A DNA stretch of 64,000 nucleotides from NCBI GenBank assembly GCA_032433765.1, contig JAVIAB010000008.1:41128779-41192778 (forward strand). Reading direction: 5' to 3'. Source of the stretch: Megaustenia siamemsis. Taxonomy: Eukaryota; Mollusca; Gastropoda; Stylommatophora; Ariophantidae. A program made the position numbers and the translations under genes. The notes under the pieces are model-generated. The model ran no database searches. It saw only the letters and a program-made list of their open reading frames with translations, and was not told the origin of the DNA. This document shows positions 60,512-64,000 of this stretch, in pieces; position 1 is the first letter of the stretch, and each line of letters begins with the position of its first letter.

Positions 60512-62154
60512 ACATGGAGATAGGCAGCACATATAAAGTAGCCACCATCAACATATGTGGAATAGAGAACAATGAAGCAGAACGTATTGAAGAAATTACC
60601 AAGAGGAAAATACTAGGGTTAGCAGGCACCAGAGTAAAAATACAAGTAAAGAAAACACACCACATAAACTACACGGTCATATTCTCATGTGTCTACATCA
60701 AAGAAAGAGCAACACACGGAGTAGGCTTTATCATTGACCCATAACACGCGAAGGATATTATATAAATAAAATACTAAATGAATAATTACAAACAGACTAC
60801 TGGAAGAAGACCGAAAAACTACTTACATACAGATCTATGCGTCATGCAACAACAACGAAAAAGGCACTGACAAATTATACGATACATTAAATGAAATTGT
60901 CAATAAGACTGATAAAAGCGATAATATATGTTGGATGGGAGACCTTAACGAAAGGTTTTAAAAACGCAACAGTGAGAATATAGATACCTTAGGACCCTTT
61001 GGCTTGAAATGGTAGCAGACTATTAGAATTACGTAACCAAAACGATTTTTTCATTACCAACACATTCTTCAAACACAGAAAGTCACAAATATACACTTGG
61101 TACAAGGGGAATGACACAACACGCAGAAGCCAGATATATTTCATACTATAGTTCGTTCAGAAATTCGTTCCCACAGAGTTTATTAATTATCTCGGAAACT
61201 GCTGAATTTCAATAATTTTTTTTCATTAAATCTTATTTTTTCACCGACCTTAAGCCTGATTTTTGTCCCTTCTGTCATGCATTTAGGAAAGTTTTTTTTG
61301 TTTCTTTATGGTATATAAAAATATGATTTTCTTGGTTGTCCTAATTTTTAGGAGTTTACAATACCCACATTTGTTGCAATCAATATTGTCAATTAAAAAG
61401 GCAATTTCTTCCGTTTCTAAAATGGCGGATCTAGTCCATGTTCTCTCGATCGCTTCAGAAAGTGCATTCGATGTCTGATTAATTTCGGATCACCATTGCA
61501 CTCCTATGCGTTAAAGTCATCTTGATGATCTACTGATTACATCTGCGCCGATAAAACAATGTCGTACGCCGGCAATATTCCAATTTCGACAAATCAAGTG
61601 TTGTGAATGCGACCTTCCATCGTCTAGGCTTGTTCTGCGCTTTACGTCACATTGGTGCTGTTCATGATCGTTGTTGGATTTGCTTGACGCAAGCTATTTC
61701 CATGTTACTAATTAATGTGAAATGCTTCGTCAGCCGCAGTTTTATCTCTTTAGGGAATTTGCACCGTGTTCTGTTCGTCGTAGGCTACATTCACTAGAGT
61801 AATCAGGATTCTAAATGGCGCGTCATTGCAGTGCGTCCGACATTATTATGTGTGCTACGTCACCGTAATGGCTCATCGTAAATCCCTAGACCGGCCGTAC
61901 GCTAATCTTAAGGTCTGTTGTTTGATGTGCGGCGGGGATAATCTGACGACTAACTGTGTATTTATATGTTCGAAATTGGAGTCAACAACGATGGCCTAAT
62001 ATCATCAAGCGGTATACATTTTTAAAGAAATATGACGATCATCACTTTCGGGAGGACGTGCTCTTCTGGTATATGGTGGATAGGCGGCAGGAACCATTGC
62101 AGGCTATGCATGAAAAGTGTTCCTTGTTGCAGTTTCCTCATATTCCAAGTCCAC

Positions 62155-62500
62155 GGGGGACTGGTTGGTCTCGAGGCAAGACGCCGGCCTCGCGACAGAG
62201 AGGTTGTGGGTTCAAATCTCGGCTACACCGGTTGGGATTTTTATTTATGACTTCTCTCTTCGGCAACCACCCCTGGTCTCAGCAGCGAGGCCCGGCTTGA
62301 AACGTCAGTTACTCATCGACGGAAAAAACATGAGTACCTACGAAGTCGGAGTTATCTGCCTGTGCGGCGAGGGACCCCTGTGCACACGGCTGCCAGAGAA
62401 AAATGGATTAACACACAAAATTCAGTTCCTAGTCTCTAGCGACTTCGTCAGAGTTGAGAGCTGGCAAACTCAACAACAACAACAATTAAAAAGGCAAAAT
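62155..62500 (+). mobile_element. Second tRNA-derived SINE family
   Basis: tRNA-like head GACTGGTTGGTCTCGAGGCA to GTGGGTTCAAATCTCGGCTA (box B-like GTTCAAATC), then a body with CTTCGGCAACCACCCCTGG, ending in CAACAACAACAACAATTAAA. Unrelated in sequence to the common SINE. It lies inside the 2.1-kb transposon. Confidence 0.75.
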
Positions 62501-62814
62501 AGCACGTGTTTATCCACACAATATTAGCACTTTTTCGCACTTATTGAACGTGATTTTGAAAGACACGCCTCTTTTGTCATTTCCGATTTTTTGTTAAATA
62601 GGTTCAGAGGCGTATTTTGACAAAATATTTACTATTAATGTATACTCCTTTACATGTGATGATTTGTAAGCTGTTGTGAAGTGACTACTTGATTTTTAAA
62701 ATCATGAAGAGTTTAAAGTGTTAATCCATCACTATGCATAAGCTAATTGTGTTTTTGTACAGACACTTTGCAGTCACCTATTGAGTTATTGAGTTATTTG
62801 CGGGTCATCATCAT

Positions 62815-62955
62815 TGCACCCCGAACATGTCCATAGGTGCTCAGATCCCCTCCTCACCAAGTCCCGCAGTGTCCAGAAACTGACGACTCCAGTTCTGTGT
62901 AGGTTGATAAGTCTTCTTACACGCCCACTAAGTTTCTCATGCTGTGCCCATAATA
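62815..62955 (-). repeat. Repeat F, inverted copy
   Basis: Minus strand: KLSGRVRRLINLHRTGVVS-like text, LRDLVRRGSEHLWTC-like text, then a CATCATCATT end. Same segment as 24,150-24,590. Confidence 0.8.
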
Positions 62956-64000
62956 TAAAATCAAATGAAAATTTGTGACCCTCTTCAATGTAATACGGAC
63001 ACGCCTTTTACTTGCACTGTTAGAAAATTAACGTAATTTACAGTAAAATATAATGTTTAGAGCACACGGTTTGATATTTTCCTAAAATTTTATATTACAA
63101 AAAACGATTTGTGCAAAATTCAGACTACCTTTGTACTTATATATTATAAAATCTTAAGATCGGTGAAAAAATAAGATGTCATGAAAAGGAATTACAGAAA
63201 TTCATCAGACAGTTTCCGAGATAATTGATAACTATGTGGGCACGAATTTCTGAACGAACTATAGCAAGAAAAAAGAAACAAGAAAAGAGTAACCGACAAT
63301 AGAGCGGTACATAAATATTACGGACGCCACAATCCACAAAATAGTTATGAGCCAGAACTCTGGCTCCCAGACAGCCAGAAACAGAGAGAATGTACATAAG
63401 CAAATAAAATAAACAATAATAACAGAAAATTAAAATTAAAGGATCAAGAATCCAGGGAAACTGTAGAAGAGAAACTATCAGAAGAATTCAAGAAACTCCA
63501 AGACGAAGTAAACACAGTAGAATAAGAAGTATCAGAAGAATTCAAGAAACTCCTAGACGAAGTAAACACAGTAGAATAAGAAAGGAGGCAGTTTAAGAAA
63601 GCAAGAACCAGCATCGCAATAACAGTATGTGGAACAAAGTTAAGTACAGAAGAAGGGGAAAAGATCACTCCATGGTGACATGACGCGATCAGAGAAGCAG
63701 TTAAATAAAAGAAGAAACTATTTAAAGATTGGAGGGAGAAGAAAAACCAAGAAGAATAGGAAAAATATGTCTTAGTCTCACTCTGGGAACAAAAAAAGGT
63801 AAAATGTTGATGAAAGAAGCTAAGCAAAACACCTGGACAGAATTCGGACAAAAGATGAGCAGGGACTTCAAAACAGCAACAATAAAGTTCTACAGTAAAA
63901 AAAACTGAGCTCATAAATGTCAAAGACGGACAGCCAATATCAGACAATCAACACGTGCAACAGTGGTGGAAAGAATATTTCGAAGACCTATTGAACATGG

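Larger units (their letters stand above)
61149..63261. mobile_element. Non-coding 2.1-kb DNA transposon with about 100-bp inverted repeats
   Basis: Left end TAGTTCGTTCAGAAATTCGT and the same 20 bases inward from the right end, continuing GCCCACA..GTT, AATTATCTCGGAAACTG and TCTTATTTTTTCACCGA for about 100 bases. TA target duplication at 61,147-61,148 and 63,262-63,263. No transposase ORF. The interior holds a tRNA-like SINE, an inverted repeat F copy and the segment shared with 53,479. Confidence 0.9.
60515..64000 (+). mobile_element. RTE-like LINE related to family E, split by a transposon and cut by the window edge
   Basis: Part 1 (60,515-61,148): ATG, KVATINICGIENNEAERIEE, LGLAGTR, THGVGFIIDP and, after frame changes, IYTWYKGNDTTRRSQIY (endonuclease domain). 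Part 2 (63,262-64,000) continues ARKKKQEKSNRQ and, further on, a VQWWKEYFEDLLN-like end that corresponds to 'IIRWREYFKELLNQ' of family E. The two parts join at a TA. Many stops. A 54-bp tandem duplication lies within part 2 at about 63,474-63,581. It continues beyond the right edge. Confidence 0.88.

Overview
This is eukaryotic (metazoan) DNA: AT-rich and intron-dominated, carrying one widely spaced host gene and a dense, nested population of non-LTR retrotransposons, tRNA-derived SINEs, two TA-flanked DNA transposons and many minisatellites. The mix (RTE-type LINEs with TGATGA-type tails, tRNA-SINEs, an IS630/Tc1-type transposon with a very long second D-to-E spacing) suggests an invertebrate, plausibly a mollusc or other lophotrochozoan. 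The phylum is inference, because no species marker is present.

Host gene. Thirteen exons on the minus strand, from 49,791 down to 3,669, join in frame with canonical GT/AG borders into the N-terminal 643 residues of a myotubularin-related lipid phosphatase of the MTMR3/MTMR4 (FYVE-containing) subfamily. Exons 1-3 hold the PH-GRAM domain, exons 4-6 the linker and start of the phosphatase domain, exon 7 a low-complexity insertion, exons 8-12 the catalytic core with an intact HCSDGWDRT P-loop in exon 10, and exon 13 the end of the phosphatase-like region. The C-terminal part (in this subfamily normally coiled coil and FYVE finger) should lie to the left of the window. A non-coding first exon should lie upstream of 49,791.

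Mobile DNA. At least five RTE-like LINE lineages are called A, B, C, D and E here by their 3' ends. One E copy (13,010-16,038) is full length, with an 11-bp target-site duplication and inactivating lesions. A D copy (33,820-35,328) keeps a 520-codon open reverse transcriptase frame. Most other copies are short, 5'-truncated 3' ends, many with target duplications that can be read directly. A tRNA-like SINE family occurs about ten times, once as a dimer with a second tRNA-like head inside a single 14-bp duplication. A transposase-bearing element (1,383-3,509) and a non-coding 2.1-kb element (61,149-63,261) share related terminal inverted repeats. The second one splits a LINE reading frame at an exactly datable TA site.

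Main oddity. About half of the host gene's exons have a tandem array lying on, or starting within a few bases of, a splice boundary (exons 1, 5, 6, 7, 11, 12 and 13). In exons 5, 6 and 12 the repeat unit contains the last exon codons plus the 5' splice site, giving rows of duplicated or decayed splice donors. This is the signal most worth following up.

Region by region: 1-3.6 kb intron or downstream sequence with a DNA transposon; 3.6-49.8 kb the phosphatase gene with repeat-filled introns; 49.8-64 kb upstream flank (or first intron) made of repeats, minisatellites and nested transposons, with no second gene recognised.
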